Origin: Mucilaginibacter aquaedulcis
Lineage (GTDB): Bacteria > Bacteroidota > Bacteroidia > Sphingobacteriales > Sphingobacteriaceae
Direction: 5' to 3'
DNA length: 64,000 bases
Assembly: GCF_030409325.1 (NCBI RefSeq)
Contig: NZ_JAUFPR010000008.1
Coordinates: 186,001-250,000, forward strand
Shown: piece by piece, positions 7,346-15,944 of the stretch
Numbering within the stretch: position 1 is the first letter of the stretch
Layout: each line of letters opens with the position of its first letter
Made by a program: the position numbers and the translations under genes
Notes under the pieces: generated by a model
The model's database searches: none
What the model saw: the letters and a program-made list of their open reading frames with translations, nothing else
Told to the model about the DNA's origin: nothing

Positions 7346-7497
7346 TGTCATTTCGACGAACCCGGAGTGGATTGTGCACTCGAGGTGAGGAGAAATCTTA
7401 TACGTCATGCTTTAACGGGCGCATAGCCGCTTAGCAAGGCGTATAAGATTTCTCTTTCGCCCCACGCTCTTGCTCACCCGGCTCTATCGAAATGACA
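7346..7497. repeat. Long imperfect palindrome, ATTTCGA/AGAAATCT family
   Basis: The left arm begins TGTCATTTCGA and ends GAGAAATCTTATACG (7346-7404). The right arm begins CGTATAAGATTTCTC and ends TCGAAATGACA (7440-7497). The arms match at both ends and drift in the middle, and a 35-bp loop separates them. It lies between the convergent cupin and GH32 genes and fills most of 7295-7551, in which I see no gene. Elements of this wording are common between genes in Bacteroidota. Confidence 0.65.
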
Positions 7498-7551
7498 TTT
7501 TTTATTAAATGGATTGCATTCTCCTTATCCCGAACTCACGTTGCTGTTTAA

Positions 7552-9081
7552 TTACCGGCGGTTCAAATCCCAAACTTTCAGGGTTTTTATTGCTGATTTT
7601 CCTTCAGAGAACGCGGAAAGCCCGGTTGCATCCTTGTCGGGATATATCATGGTTGAGATAACTTTTTCGCCATCGTTACCAAATACCTCCAGTGATGATT
7701 TATCAATCAACACCTGGATCTTTATTTCGCCGTTCACCGCCTTCATAGGTGCCGTTTGTATTTGATTCTCGGTTGATTTGTTGGCGCTTTCAGCTCCGGT
7801 GCAATCCACATAGAGTATTTGTTTTTCAACATCGTAACCAACAAGTACCTTTTTTGCTGTGCCTTTTTTTTCGGCAACCGTAAAGCCAACTTTTTTGGCC
7901 CCGTTTAATTTGATCACGGCATCAATCCAATTAGAGTTTCCATCAAAATGGCCAGGGGGAGATAACTGCAAGGTGTTTTCGAGCGTTAAGTTTGTTTTTG
8001 ATAGCGTACCCTTTGCATATTTTGCCAGTGAACCGCTTACAATGGTGCTTGGTGATTGTTTAAGCCTCAAACCTTCGCTGGTTGTTTTTACCGAAAGATC
8101 ATGTGGGATAGACATTTGCCCTTTCCACGGATTGGTTTCCTGCTTGCCGTTTTGCAGCCAGCCCAAAAGGATCTTTTTGTTCTGCGGAGCATCCCTCCAT
8201 GGTATGGCAGCGTAAAAGGCATCACCATAATCAACGGTAAGCACTTTATCTGCCGGGTTGTCATTTTTAAATGTAGTGCCGTTAAAATCACCTACATAAT
8301 ATTGCATCAGTGGGCCATGGTCGCCGCCTGATGATACAAACAATACCCATTTAATTTTAGCCGGGTTATTATCTACAACCAACGGCACCAGGGATGGGCA
8401 TTCCCATCCATTTTTGGTATATCCCGCAGGGCCAAAATCGCTCAGTTTTGTCCACTTCTTTAAATTCTTTGATCCATATATACGTACCATGTGTTCATCA
8501 ACCATTGCCACGGTCATGATCCATTGTTTGGTTGGCTCATGCCAAAACACGTTAGGATCACGAAAATCTTTCATATTAAGATCAATAACCGGGTTATGGG
8601 CATATTGCTTATAGCTCAAACCGCCGTCATTACTATAGGCAATAAACTGCGACTCCTTCTTTTGCTTCGGCTGATCGGCGGTAAAGATGGCTACGATAGG
8701 TGCCTTGCCGTTTTTGCCAAAACCGCTGGTGTTGTTTTTATCCAGCACTGCCGAACCGGAATAGATCCAGGTGGTAGTGTCTTTACCAACAACCTCGGGA
8801 ATGGCAACGGGCAAATGTTTCCAGGTTACGAGGTCTTTACTGGTGGCATGCCCCCAGCTCATATGCCCCCACTTGTTTTCAAACGGATTGTGCTGGTAAT
8901 ATAAATTGAACTGGCCATTTAAAAATATAAGACCGTTAGGGTCATTGGTCCAATTGGTGGGAGGGGTAAAATGATACACTGGGCGCCATTGTGGAGTAGG
9001 CGTAGCGGCTGGTTTTTCCTGCGCAAACAATCCGCCGGTTAAGGCCGCAAACGCCAGGCTTAAAAAAGTTGCTTTGTTCAT
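7552..9081 (-). CDS. Glycoside hydrolase family 32 (levanase/inulinase/invertase-like)
   Basis: This secreted 509-residue enzyme has a signal peptide ending GGLFAQ (about residue 21). The five-bladed propeller carries the three GH32 acids: the nucleophile Asp47 in WTNDPNG, the transition-state stabiliser Asp175 in FRDPN, and the acid/base Glu227 in WECPS. A C-terminal beta-sandwich (about 350-505) contains SLEVFGNDGE, typical of GH32. It should release fructose from beta-fructofuranosides such as sucrose, levan or inulin outside the cytoplasmic membrane. It follows the DUF2961/GH172 gene by 27 bp on the same strand, so the two are probably co-transcribed, which points to fructan-derived substrates. 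Confidence 0.93.
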   Translation of the reverse strand: MNKATFLSLAFAALTGGLFAQEKPAATPTPQWRPVYHFTPPTNWTNDPNGLIFLNGQFNLYYQHNPFENKWGHMSWGHATSKDLVTWKHLPVAIPEVVGKDTTTWIYSGSAVLDKNNTSGFGKNGKAPIVAIFTADQPKQKKESQFIAYSNDGGLSYKQYAHNPVIDLNMKDFRDPNVFWHEPTKQWIMTVAMVDEHMVRIYGSKNLKKWTKLSDFGPAGYTKNGWECPSLVPLVVDNNPAKIKWVLFVSSGGDHGPLMQYYVGDFNGTTFKNDNPADKVLTVDYGDAFYAAIPWRDAPQNKKILLGWLQNGKQETNPWKGQMSIPHDLSVKTTSEGLRLKQSPSTIVSGSLAKYAKGTLSKTNLTLENTLQLSPPGHFDGNSNWIDAVIKLNGAKKVGFTVAEKKGTAKKVLVGYDVEKQILYVDCTGAESANKSTENQIQTAPMKAVNGEIKIQVLIDKSSLEVFGNDGEKVISTMIYPDKDATGLSAFSEGKSAIKTLKVWDLNRR

Positions 9082-9108
9082 GATGTATAGGTTAAAATGT
9101 TTTTAATA

Positions 9109-10707
9109 CTATTTCGTGTTAGCAGGTAATAGTGAAGGCTTAGGCTGATTTTTGGTTATGTTGCTTTTAGCGTTTTTAAAACCATACCAGTAGGTTGTTG
9201 CCGCGCAATCGGCAGTGCCATTTTCCCAGCCCAGCATTTCCAGGCTGTAGAGAAAATGATCTTTAAACGGAACGGCATCAAGGTTCCTTGTTCGGGTAAA
9301 GGTATTATATCCAAATGAATCTGCGTTATCTGCACGTGGCGCATTGGCAAAAGGCGTTTGATATAGTATTACCGGAGCCCAGGAGGTATTATAATAATCC
9401 TCGGTCCCCGTTCCGTATTCATCAGGAAAAACAATATTATCTGTCCAAAGTTTTTGGTCGCCTTCGCCGTACCATTTGTGCATATGGTTGTAAACGGCAA
9501 AAGTATCGCCAATGAATACGCCCTTACCGATAATCTCGTTAAAATCCCACTCCATGGGTTGGTACTGTTCAGTTTGTTTAATGGCTACGTTGTTTTCGCC
9601 TTTCCAGTTAGCATGAAAATACATGCTGCTGTTATCATCCCATTTCCATTGACTGGTAACTGCTGATAATGAGGCATTAACCGCGCTGCTACTTAAATTC
9701 TGCAAAGATATTTCAGCATTAGCCTGGTAAGGCATTACCCACCTGCTGATCAGGCTGCCATCGGTTTTTACGGTTCTGTACCAGCTTTGTAATGACTTGC
9801 TGCCTACGCCGCTCCCGGCAAAATCTCCGAGGGGGCACCTTACAGTTTCCTGCCCGTCAAATTTTATTTTGAGTATGGTTGAGCGTAAAGCCTGTTCATA
9901 ATCCTGGGCGTTGGCGGTTGTGATCTTTATGACTATATAACGTATGGCCGCAGTGCCTGCGGGTAGCTTTAAGGACGCCTGTTGCCCGGGTTTAATTTCC
10001 TGCTGAAGATGGGTGCGGCTTCCATTTACAATACTATCCGGATGCAGCAATTTTTCGTTTACAGCTGCGGCTAATTTTTCAAGCGTTTTAAACTCCTGCA
10101 GGCTAAACGTTTTGACGTTGGTACCCGGTGCGTAAGTGCGGTAATTCACCTGGTAATAGCGTGGCTGATTGTCGGGGTCATTATCCTCAAAAGTTATTTT
10201 GCAATGTTTGACGTAGGGCAGAGGAAGATATAAAGTGCTGCCGCCTTTTTCCTTAGCCTCATAGCTGGAGTGTGCCTGCAGCAAAGCAGTGCCCAGATCC
10301 AAACCTATTTTCATCAGATCATAGGACGGAATGGTGATCTCCGGGGTTTTATTATTGTCGAAATATATTCTGATGATACCGTTGCGTTTAAAGGTGGTAA
10401 GCCAAAACCTAACTACCGCACCGGGGCCGTCGGCATCCATCATCACCAGCTCTTTGTGGCCGTCATTAGTTTCAGAGCGGATGTATTGCGATCTGTCGTC
10501 ATTAGCAAACCAGCCGGGTTTGCCGGGTGATATGGATTTGCGGTCATAACTGCTGGACTGCATTTCTTTATAATACGGATCAGGCCATTTTGCAACAGCG
10601 GTATTGTCCTGCAGCTCTTCCAGCAGCGATTTCAGGTTCACCTGCTTTTGCGCAAAACAGGAAATTCCCGAAAGGCATAACATGCAGATCATGACGGTTT
10701 TAAGCAT
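9109..10707 (-). CDS. DUF2961 protein (glycoside hydrolase family GH172)
   Basis: The 532-residue protein has a signal peptide ending SCFAQ (residue 20). Two DUF2961 hallmarks are present: PLGDFAGSG at about 292-300 (usually PLGDFFG) and EYGTGTEDYYN at about 430-440, with WYGEGDQKLW at 412-421 between them. From the literature as I recall it, characterised members act on alpha-D-fructofuranosidic bonds (difructose dianhydride) or D-arabinofuranosides using two glutamates, and the family is now GH172. Location directly before a GH32 enzyme favours fructose-containing substrates. The Phe-to-Ala change in the LGDFFG motif is unusual. It is the first gene of the pair and has no recognisable SusC/SusD neighbour. 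Confidence 0.85.
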   Translation of the reverse strand: MLKTVMICMLCLSGISCFAQKQVNLKSLLEELQDNTAVAKWPDPYYKEMQSSSYDRKSISPGKPGWFANDDRSQYIRSETNDGHKELVMMDADGPGAVVRFWLTTFKRNGIIRIYFDNNKTPEITIPSYDLMKIGLDLGTALLQAHSSYEAKEKGGSTLYLPLPYVKHCKITFEDNDPDNQPRYYQVNYRTYAPGTNVKTFSLQEFKTLEKLAAAVNEKLLHPDSIVNGSRTHLQQEIKPGQQASLKLPAGTAAIRYIVIKITTANAQDYEQALRSTILKIKFDGQETVRCPLGDFAGSGVGSKSLQSWYRTVKTDGSLISRWVMPYQANAEISLQNLSSSAVNASLSAVTSQWKWDDNSSMYFHANWKGENNVAIKQTEQYQPMEWDFNEIIGKGVFIGDTFAVYNHMHKWYGEGDQKLWTDNIVFPDEYGTGTEDYYNTSWAPVILYQTPFANAPRADNADSFGYNTFTRTRNLDAVPFKDHFLYSLEMLGWENGTADCAATTYWYGFKNAKSNITKNQPKPSLLPANTK

Positions 10708-10795
10708 AGGTTATCTTTAGTAGGTTAGGTATAATATTTAATTGGTTTTCAACACACAGGCATTGCTGCTATTCAAACCGCTAATATCCTTGATT

Positions 10796-10811
10796 TAGTT
10801 TATATAAACTA
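10796..10811. promoter_or_regulatory. 16-bp perfect palindrome in a divergent promoter region
   Basis: TAGTTTATATAAACTA is a perfect 16-bp palindrome between the leftward GH172-GH32 pair and the rightward phosphodiesterase gene. It has the size and symmetry of an operator for a dimeric repressor such as a LacI- or GntR-type protein, but no such regulator is encoded nearby. The remainder of 10708-11005 holds no gene I can support. Confidence 0.45.
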
Positions 10812-11005
10812 TTAGTAAAATGCGCACTTTGAAAAATAGTGGCTAATGCGGTTAATATCTGTTCTTCGCCAATATCGGTAAGGCGCTGCTCTATGTTAAT
10901 TATAATATCACAAAAAGTTAACAAATTTACAGGCACCTTTACCGCATTCTTTATTCCGGATCACGGATCTACCTTAACTCCCGCGAAATCCGGATGGCAT
11001 TTATT

Positions 11006-12313
11006 ATGAAAAAACAATTATCGATCGCACTACTGGCCTTGTTTATTTCAACAGGGCAGCTTATGGCACAAAGCGCCAAACACGTTATCTTCATTACTAT
11101 TGATGGCTTTCGCCCCGATTTTTACCTCGACAGCCAATGGCAAACACCTAACCTGCATACCTTAATGAACGACGGAGCCTACGACAAAGGCGTAAACAGT
11201 GTTTTCCCATCCATGACCTATCCTTCGCATACCACGATTGTAACGGGCGTGCAGCCAGCCAAACATGGTGTATTTTATAACAATATATTTACTCCAGATG
11301 GCGCACCGCAACAGCCTTACTGGCAGGATAGCTCTATTCATGCACCAACCATCTGGAAAGCGGCTAAAGATAAAGGTATGACCGTTGCTTCGCTTTACTG
11401 GCCGGTATCTGCCAATGCGCCTGTTGATTATAACATCCCTGATATAGGCAGCCTGGGCGATGGGGTTCGTGAGCAATACTCCTTACCGCAAGGTTTTTAT
11501 GCCGATGTGAAAAAAGAAGTTTTTGGAGGTGTTGACAAGATAGATGCCGGAAAAAACCAGAACATAGCTAAAATTGCGGCCTATGTGATCAGGAAAAGCA
11601 AGCCCGGACTGATGACCATTCACGTATTTTCTGTAGATGGTGCAGAACATGCCGAAGGGCGTTCTGGTGCACGTGTGCAGGAAGCGGTGGCTGATGCGGA
11701 TGCTGCTGTAGGTATTATTGTAGATGCTTTGAAAGAAGCCGGTATATGGGAAAGCACAGTACTTCTTGTTGGCGGCGATCATGGGTTTTACGATGTTAAG
11801 AAATACATCTCACCAAATATATGGCTTAAAGAAGCCGAGTTGATCAATGACCTTAAAACAGGCGACTGGAAAGCCCAATTCAATGCAGTAGGCGGCTCTG
11901 CTTACCTGTACCTTAAAGATCCAGCTGATAAAGCTACCGTCAATAAAGTAAAAGCATTATTGGAGGCACAGCCCGACAGTGTGAAACAATACTATCGCAT
12001 CATTAGCAGGGAGCAGTTGGATAAAGGCGGCTATAACCCGAATGTTGCTTTCGCGATTACCGCTGAGCGTGATGCCGCATTCAGCTCGGCAGTTACAGGT
12101 AATGCTGTAAAACCTGGCAAGGGTGGTACACACGGGCATTTTCCTGATACTAAAAATATCCGTACCGGCCTGATAGCCCACGGCCCCGGAATTAGAAAAG
12201 GCGCTGTAATAGAAGAAATGAACCTGCGCGATATGACACCGATCATGGTAAAACTCCTGGGTATCCCATTCCCGAAAGTGGACGGAAAAATACCGGCAGG
12301 ATTATTAAAATAA
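11006..12313 (+). CDS. Ectonucleotide pyrophosphatase/phosphodiesterase (alkaline phosphatase superfamily)
   Basis: I prefer the ATG at 11006, which gives 435 residues and a tidy signal peptide (KKQLSIALLALFISTGQLMAQ); an ATG four codons upstream is also in frame. The domain starts with the metal ligand in FITIDGFRPD. It continues with the nucleophile Thr in SMTYPSHTTIVTG, then SVDGAEH, GGDHGFY and GGTHGHFPD, which supply the remaining Asp and His ligands of a two-zinc centre. Family members hydrolyse nucleotide or lipid phosphodiesters. Signal peptide and family point to periplasmic or extracellular phosphoester scavenging. It stands alone in its own transcription unit. Confidence 0.88.
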   Translation: MKKQLSIALLALFISTGQLMAQSAKHVIFITIDGFRPDFYLDSQWQTPNLHTLMNDGAYDKGVNSVFPSMTYPSHTTIVTGVQPAKHGVFYNNIFTPDGAPQQPYWQDSSIHAPTIWKAAKDKGMTVASLYWPVSANAPVDYNIPDIGSLGDGVREQYSLPQGFYADVKKEVFGGVDKIDAGKNQNIAKIAAYVIRKSKPGLMTIHVFSVDGAEHAEGRSGARVQEAVADADAAVGIIVDALKEAGIWESTVLLVGGDHGFYDVKKYISPNIWLKEAELINDLKTGDWKAQFNAVGGSAYLYLKDPADKATVNKVKALLEAQPDSVKQYYRIISREQLDKGGYNPNVAFAITAERDAAFSSAVTGNAVKPGKGGTHGHFPDTKNIRTGLIAHGPGIRKGAVIEEMNLRDMTPIMVKLLGIPFPKVDGKIPAGLLK

Positions 12314-12430
12314 TGGGCTTAGTTATATGATTTAAAATAAAGCGCTATCGTAAATGTAATACCACTGCCCGGCTAATTGTAAATAGTTGGTTATATAACA
12401 TTTATGTACCGGCTAAGTGATATTAGATGA

Positions 12431-12438
12431 TACCTTTG
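12431..12438 (+). promoter_or_regulatory. Bacteroidota -7 element upstream of the VOC gene
   Basis: TACCTTTG matches TAnnTTTG and lies 22 bp before the start codon at 12461. No clear TTTG lies at the -33 position, so this is a moderate candidate. Confidence 0.4.
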
Positions 12439-12460
12439 TGGTAAACTTAAATTATTAAAC

Positions 12461-12913
12461 ATGATCAAGAAATTGCTGATAGTAACCTTACTCTTATTAT
12501 CAACCATGGGTGCAACCGTATTTGCCCAAAGCGCTACCAGGGCCAACCACGTAGCCATTTATGTAAAGGACCTTAAAAAAAGCGCGGATTTTTACAAAGA
12601 TGTAATACAGCTTGAAGTAATTCCGGAACCTTTTCATGATAACAAACACGTGTGGTTCCGCACCGGCGACCATACCCAGCTTCACGTTATTCAAGGTGCT
12701 GCATCTGTTGAACAACATGACATCAACACCCATTATTCTTACTCGGTTCCTGATCTGGCTGTTTTTACCAAACATCTCGACGAAATGCATGTAAAATATG
12801 GCAACTGGAAAGGTGATTCAAAATCACCACAGTTAAGGCCCGATGGTGTTAAACAGGTTTACCTGCAGGACCCTGATAATTTCTGGATAGAAATTAACGA
12901 CGATAAGTTTTAA
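12461..12913 (+). CDS. Secreted VOC (glyoxalase/dioxygenase-like) family protein
   Basis: The 150-residue protein carries a signal peptide (LLIVTLLLLSTMGATVFAQ) followed by one VOC unit. The motifs are ATRANHVAIYVKDLKKSADFYKDVI, HVWFRTGDHTQLHVI and YLQDPDNFWIEI. The opening His and closing Glu are the positions that usually bind metal in this superfamily. VOC proteins include glyoxalase I, dioxygenases and antibiotic-binding proteins. Export to the periplasm makes detoxification of cytoplasmic methylglyoxal unlikely. The gene is followed 42 bp later by another secreted protein (DUF1080), so the two may form an operon acting on extracytoplasmic sugars. Confidence 0.8.
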   Translation: MIKKLLIVTLLLLSTMGATVFAQSATRANHVAIYVKDLKKSADFYKDVIQLEVIPEPFHDNKHVWFRTGDHTQLHVIQGAASVEQHDINTHYSYSVPDLAVFTKHLDEMHVKYGNWKGDSKSPQLRPDGVKQVYLQDPDNFWIEINDDKF

Positions 12914-12955
12914 TGCTGGCACATCACTGTAGTTTATCTTAATCAATATTAATTC

Positions 12956-13648
12956 ATGAAAAAAACGCTTTTATTAATATTTTCCATTTTGGGGATTACG
13001 GGTGTAACTTATGCACAAAATGATCATCAATGGCATTACCTGTTTAACGGAACATCAGTTAAGGAACTCAGAGGATATAAAATGGATGATTTTCCATTTA
13101 AAGCCTGGAAAATGGAGAACCAAGCCTTGGTAGCACAAACGGATGTTCCGAATGTGGACTTTTTAACCAAAGAAACCTATACCAATTTTGACCTCACTTT
13201 TGAGTGGGCGGTTTCTAAGGCCGGTAACAGTGGCGTATTTTACAACGTACAGGAAAATTCGGCCCATCAATCGGGCAATGGTAACAGCCCTAACTGGCTT
13301 GATAATTTTGAAATGCAGTTGTTGGATGATATTGATTTTAATGATCATGAACCCAAACGGTCTGCCGGTTCGTTATATGATCTTATTGCTCCACAAAATA
13401 AACAGCTTAAAAAAGTAGGCGATTTTAATACCGCAAGGCTTTTAGTGAATCACGGCCATGTAGAGCAATGGCTTAACGGTAAAAAAGTGGTTGAATATGA
13501 ATTAGGATCAAAAGAATTGACCGAGCTGATCAATAACAGTAAATATAAGGATAATCCGAATTTCGCTAAATCGACAAGTGGACACATTATGTTTCAGCAT
13601 CATGGCCAAAAGGTATGGCTTAAAAACATCAAAATAAAAAGCTTGTAA
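12956..13648 (+). CDS. DUF1080 / 3-keto-disaccharide hydrolase-like secreted protein
   Basis: The 230-residue protein has a signal peptide (KTLLLIFSILGITGVTYAQ). The single concanavalin-like beta-sandwich of the DUF1080 family follows: WHYLFNGTSVKELRGYK at the start, FDLTFEWAVSKAGNSGVFYNV in the middle and GHIMFQHHGQKVWLKNIKIK at the end. This is the full layout and length of a one-domain family member. The family is annotated as 3-keto-disaccharide hydrolase on the basis of a few studied proteins. The specific substrate here is unknown. It shares direction and spacing with the VOC gene and is closed by a clear terminator. Confidence 0.85.
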   Translation: MKKTLLLIFSILGITGVTYAQNDHQWHYLFNGTSVKELRGYKMDDFPFKAWKMENQALVAQTDVPNVDFLTKETYTNFDLTFEWAVSKAGNSGVFYNVQENSAHQSGNGNSPNWLDNFEMQLLDDIDFNDHEPKRSAGSLYDLIAPQNKQLKKVGDFNTARLLVNHGHVEQWLNGKKVVEYELGSKELTELINNSKYKDNPNFAKSTSGHIMFQHHGQKVWLKNIKIKSL

Positions 13649-13669
13649 TACATACAGTTCTGAAACTAA

Positions 13670-13703
13670 AAAGCCTAAAGACAATTACTGTTCTTTAGGC
13701 TTT
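13670..13703 (+). terminator. Intrinsic terminator after the DUF1080 gene
   Basis: AAAGCCTAAAGA (13670-13681) pairs perfectly with TCTTTAGGCTTT (13692-13703) across a 10-nt loop. It sits 21 bp after the stop and, with A/T at both ends, could also serve the convergent Nudix gene. Confidence 0.75.
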
Positions 13704-13763
13704 CTTAGTTATATAAAGTAAGCTTATTCACAAATAATATTATGCCACGATATTCAGGTACTG

Positions 13764-14465
13764 CTAAAGCGTATCAGGGTTCGGGATAAAATTCATGAAG
13801 GCCTGAAACTTGGCATAGTAGTTCTGCATATTGAGCTGGTAATAATAAGCGCCGCGTTTAGAGCCCGCCTTGTCCTTATCGGCCAGTTTAATAAGCAGGC
13901 CAGTAGCCAGTACCCTTTTGCTGAAATTGCGTTTATCAATAGTGGTGTTAAAAACGCACTCGTAAAGATTCTGCAGCTGCGGGATGGTAAATTTTGTAGG
14001 CAAAAGCTCAAATAGTATAGGATGCAATGCCGCTTTGTAACGAATGCGCTTGCGGGCCTGCTCCAGCATTTCCTGGTGGTCAAATACCAGTTTGGGGGTA
14101 CGCTTAAGCTGAAACCACTCGGCATGGTAATCAGAGCTCATTTGGGTTTGATATTTTTGAATATCTATCAAGGCAAAGTAAGCAACAGATACGGTACGTT
14201 CAATAGGGTCGCGGGTAGGTTCACCAAAGGTGAATAGTTGTTCAAGATAAACGCCCTCAAGGCCGGTAAGTTGTTTCAGGATCCGGTTTGCTGCCTGGTC
14301 AAGGCTTTCGTTATCCTGCACAAATCCGCCCATTAAACTCCAGTTACCTTTTTCGGGCTGAAAGCCTCTTTTGATCAGCAACAGCTTTAAAACTTCTCCG
14401 TCAAATCCAAAAACTATACAATCAACAGCTAATAATAATCGGGTTTGTTTGGAGTATTTGAGCAT
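13764..14465 (-). CDS. Nudix-related transcriptional regulator (NrtR/AraR-like)
   Basis: Residues 1-145 form a Nudix fold and about 150-233 a winged-helix segment (FTIPQLQNLYECVFNTTIDKRNFSKRVLATG). In the Nudix box the outer layout is kept (GFVQDNE, then R seven residues on, then TGL), but the REUxEE core reads RILKQL, so the catalytic glutamates are missing. That combination is the mark of Nudix-derived regulators that bind ADP-ribose or sugars rather than hydrolyse them. In Bacteroidota, relatives control NAD or arabinose genes. No such target is adjacent, so its regulon lies elsewhere or is itself. Confidence 0.82.
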   Translation of the reverse strand: MLKYSKQTRLLLAVDCIVFGFDGEVLKLLLIKRGFQPEKGNWSLMGGFVQDNESLDQAANRILKQLTGLEGVYLEQLFTFGEPTRDPIERTVSVAYFALIDIQKYQTQMSSDYHAEWFQLKRTPKLVFDHQEMLEQARKRIRYKAALHPILFELLPTKFTIPQLQNLYECVFNTTIDKRNFSKRVLATGLLIKLADKDKAGSKRGAYYYQLNMQNYYAKFQAFMNFIPNPDTL

Positions 14466-14636
14466 TTTGTATTATTAAAGTTGCTGAAAAAAGCATAGTT
14501 TACAATCGGGGTAATTATAAATAAAAGAAACAGAAAAAAAAATATCGAAGCATGGGTTTATACTCCTGATGTAACAACTAAAGTGTTTAAATGACAGGAA
14601 ACAAGCAATTGTGCCCGGCATAAGCCTTAAAGTGCA

Positions 14637-14984
14637 TTAATTTCTTTTGCCCTTTTTTGATGATCTGGCCAGTTTGTTAAACAGAAGTGCAAGCTTTATC
14701 CAATGATCAAAATCCTTGTTGGTTTGCAGGTTTTCCATATCTACATATACAAAATCCTTCATCACCCGGTTGCCATGCATCATTTGCCGGCAGTTGTCTT
14801 TTTCAAGCTCAATGGCTGCCTGTTCTTTTCCAATGCGGCAAAGCAGACCCTGGTCGCGTATGCAGATGCACATTTTATCGTTAACCATAAAACATATCCC
14901 CTGAAACATCTTTACTTCATCAACAACAAGCTGTTCGCTCAATGCTTCGCGCACACGGTTGGTTAATAATTCGTTGTAAGCCAT
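14637..14984 (-). CDS. TfoX/Sxy N-terminal domain family protein
   Basis: The 115-residue protein matches the short TfoX-N family: MAYNELLTNRVREAL at the start, KMFQGICFMVNDKMCICI in the centre and NLQTNKDFDHWIKLALLFNKL near the end, with a basic tail. Stand-alone TfoX-N proteins are widespread in Bacteroidota and, unlike Sxy of gammaproteobacteria, have no proven role in competence. The gene is monocistronic. The family assignment is firm; the function is unknown. Confidence 0.82.
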   Translation of the reverse strand: MAYNELLTNRVREALSEQLVVDEVKMFQGICFMVNDKMCICIRDQGLLCRIGKEQAAIELEKDNCRQMMHGNRVMKDFVYVDMENLQTNKDFDHWIKLALLFNKLARSSKKGKRN

Positions 14985-15268
14985 ATCCCGAAATTTTTTA
15001 GACGAGGCAATTTATTAATTACTGATAAAAACAAATGCTTTTTGATAAGGCATTGCTTATATTTGCTTTGTAAATAAATGACTTTTATTTACTCCCTGAA
15101 AATCAGGCTAATTAAATGTAAAACTTATAATTACGGTACCTGCAAACTATACAGGTAATACACATAAGCGGCGCGGCTGTTAAATCTGTTAAATAAGCGT
15201 AAAACACCTATTTTAAATTTTAGGCCCACGGCTTGAAACAAATCTGTAATCTTAGCATCTAAAAAGGT

Positions 15269-15715
15269 ATGGAAGGCTCAAAAATAATTCAGGCAATTAA
15301 TAATTTATTTAAAAGCGTGGATGATCGCGATTGGGAATACATGCAAACCCTGTTTGCTGATAGTGTATTGCTTGACTATACCTCAATGGTTGGGGGCGAG
15401 CCAGCTATGCAAACTCCGCTTGAAATAAGGGAAGCCTGGGCATCATTCATGCCTGGTTTTGACAGCACCGAACATCATATTTCGGAGTTTAGGGTTAAGT
15501 TGCACGGCCATGAGGCCGATGTGCATTACATTGGCAATGCCGATCATTTTATTGACGATGAGGTTTGGACAGTTTCGGGATCATATGATACCAAGCTTGA
15601 AAAAATAGATGGTAAATGGTTAATAACATATCTTAAACTCAACTACGATAAGCAAAGCGGTAATATCTATTTACCCAAACGTGCCAGGGAACGCCTGAGT
15701 AAGTTGCAGTCATAA
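15269..15715 (+). CDS. NTF2-like / SnoaL-like domain protein
   Basis: The 148-residue single-domain protein has the cone-shaped NTF2-like fold signature. An N-terminal helix (IIQAINNLFKSVDDRDWEYMQTLFAD) is followed by DYTSMVGGEP, then HHISEFRVKLHGHEADVHYIGNADHF and a final strand pair ending TYLKLNYDKQSGN. These proteins bind or isomerise small hydrophobic compounds. No catalytic set can be picked out by eye. There is no signal peptide. The gene stands alone. Confidence 0.75.
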   Translation: MEGSKIIQAINNLFKSVDDRDWEYMQTLFADSVLLDYTSMVGGEPAMQTPLEIREAWASFMPGFDSTEHHISEFRVKLHGHEADVHYIGNADHFIDDEVWTVSGSYDTKLEKIDGKWLITYLKLNYDKQSGNIYLPKRARERLSKLQS

Positions 15716-15944
15716 AATAAATTACCAGCCTGCTGCCTGAAAAGCGACCGGCAGGTATTTAATTAAGATATTCAATATCTGCGAGGTTTTATGGGATGCT
15801 ATTCCCGGTGTGCTGGTTGGTTTTCTGCCAATGGGCTCTGCATATGTCAATTAATGGTAATATTCATTAAAAATGGCGGTGATAAAATGCTAAAAAACTT
15901 AACTAAGTAATGGCGTTTGATATTTATCTGTAATTTTAGTTTTT

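Noticed and set aside
9109..10707. Lipoprotein signal in the GH172 protein (Cys in GISCFAQ)
   Set aside because: The residues before the Cys do not form a good lipobox, and a signal peptidase I site after FAQ fits better.
10800..10975. Minus-strand open frame of about 50 codons with protein-like content in the GH172/phosphodiesterase gap
   Set aside because: It has no ATG start and is bounded by stops; it may be a chance frame or a tiny gene remnant, and conservation cannot be checked here.
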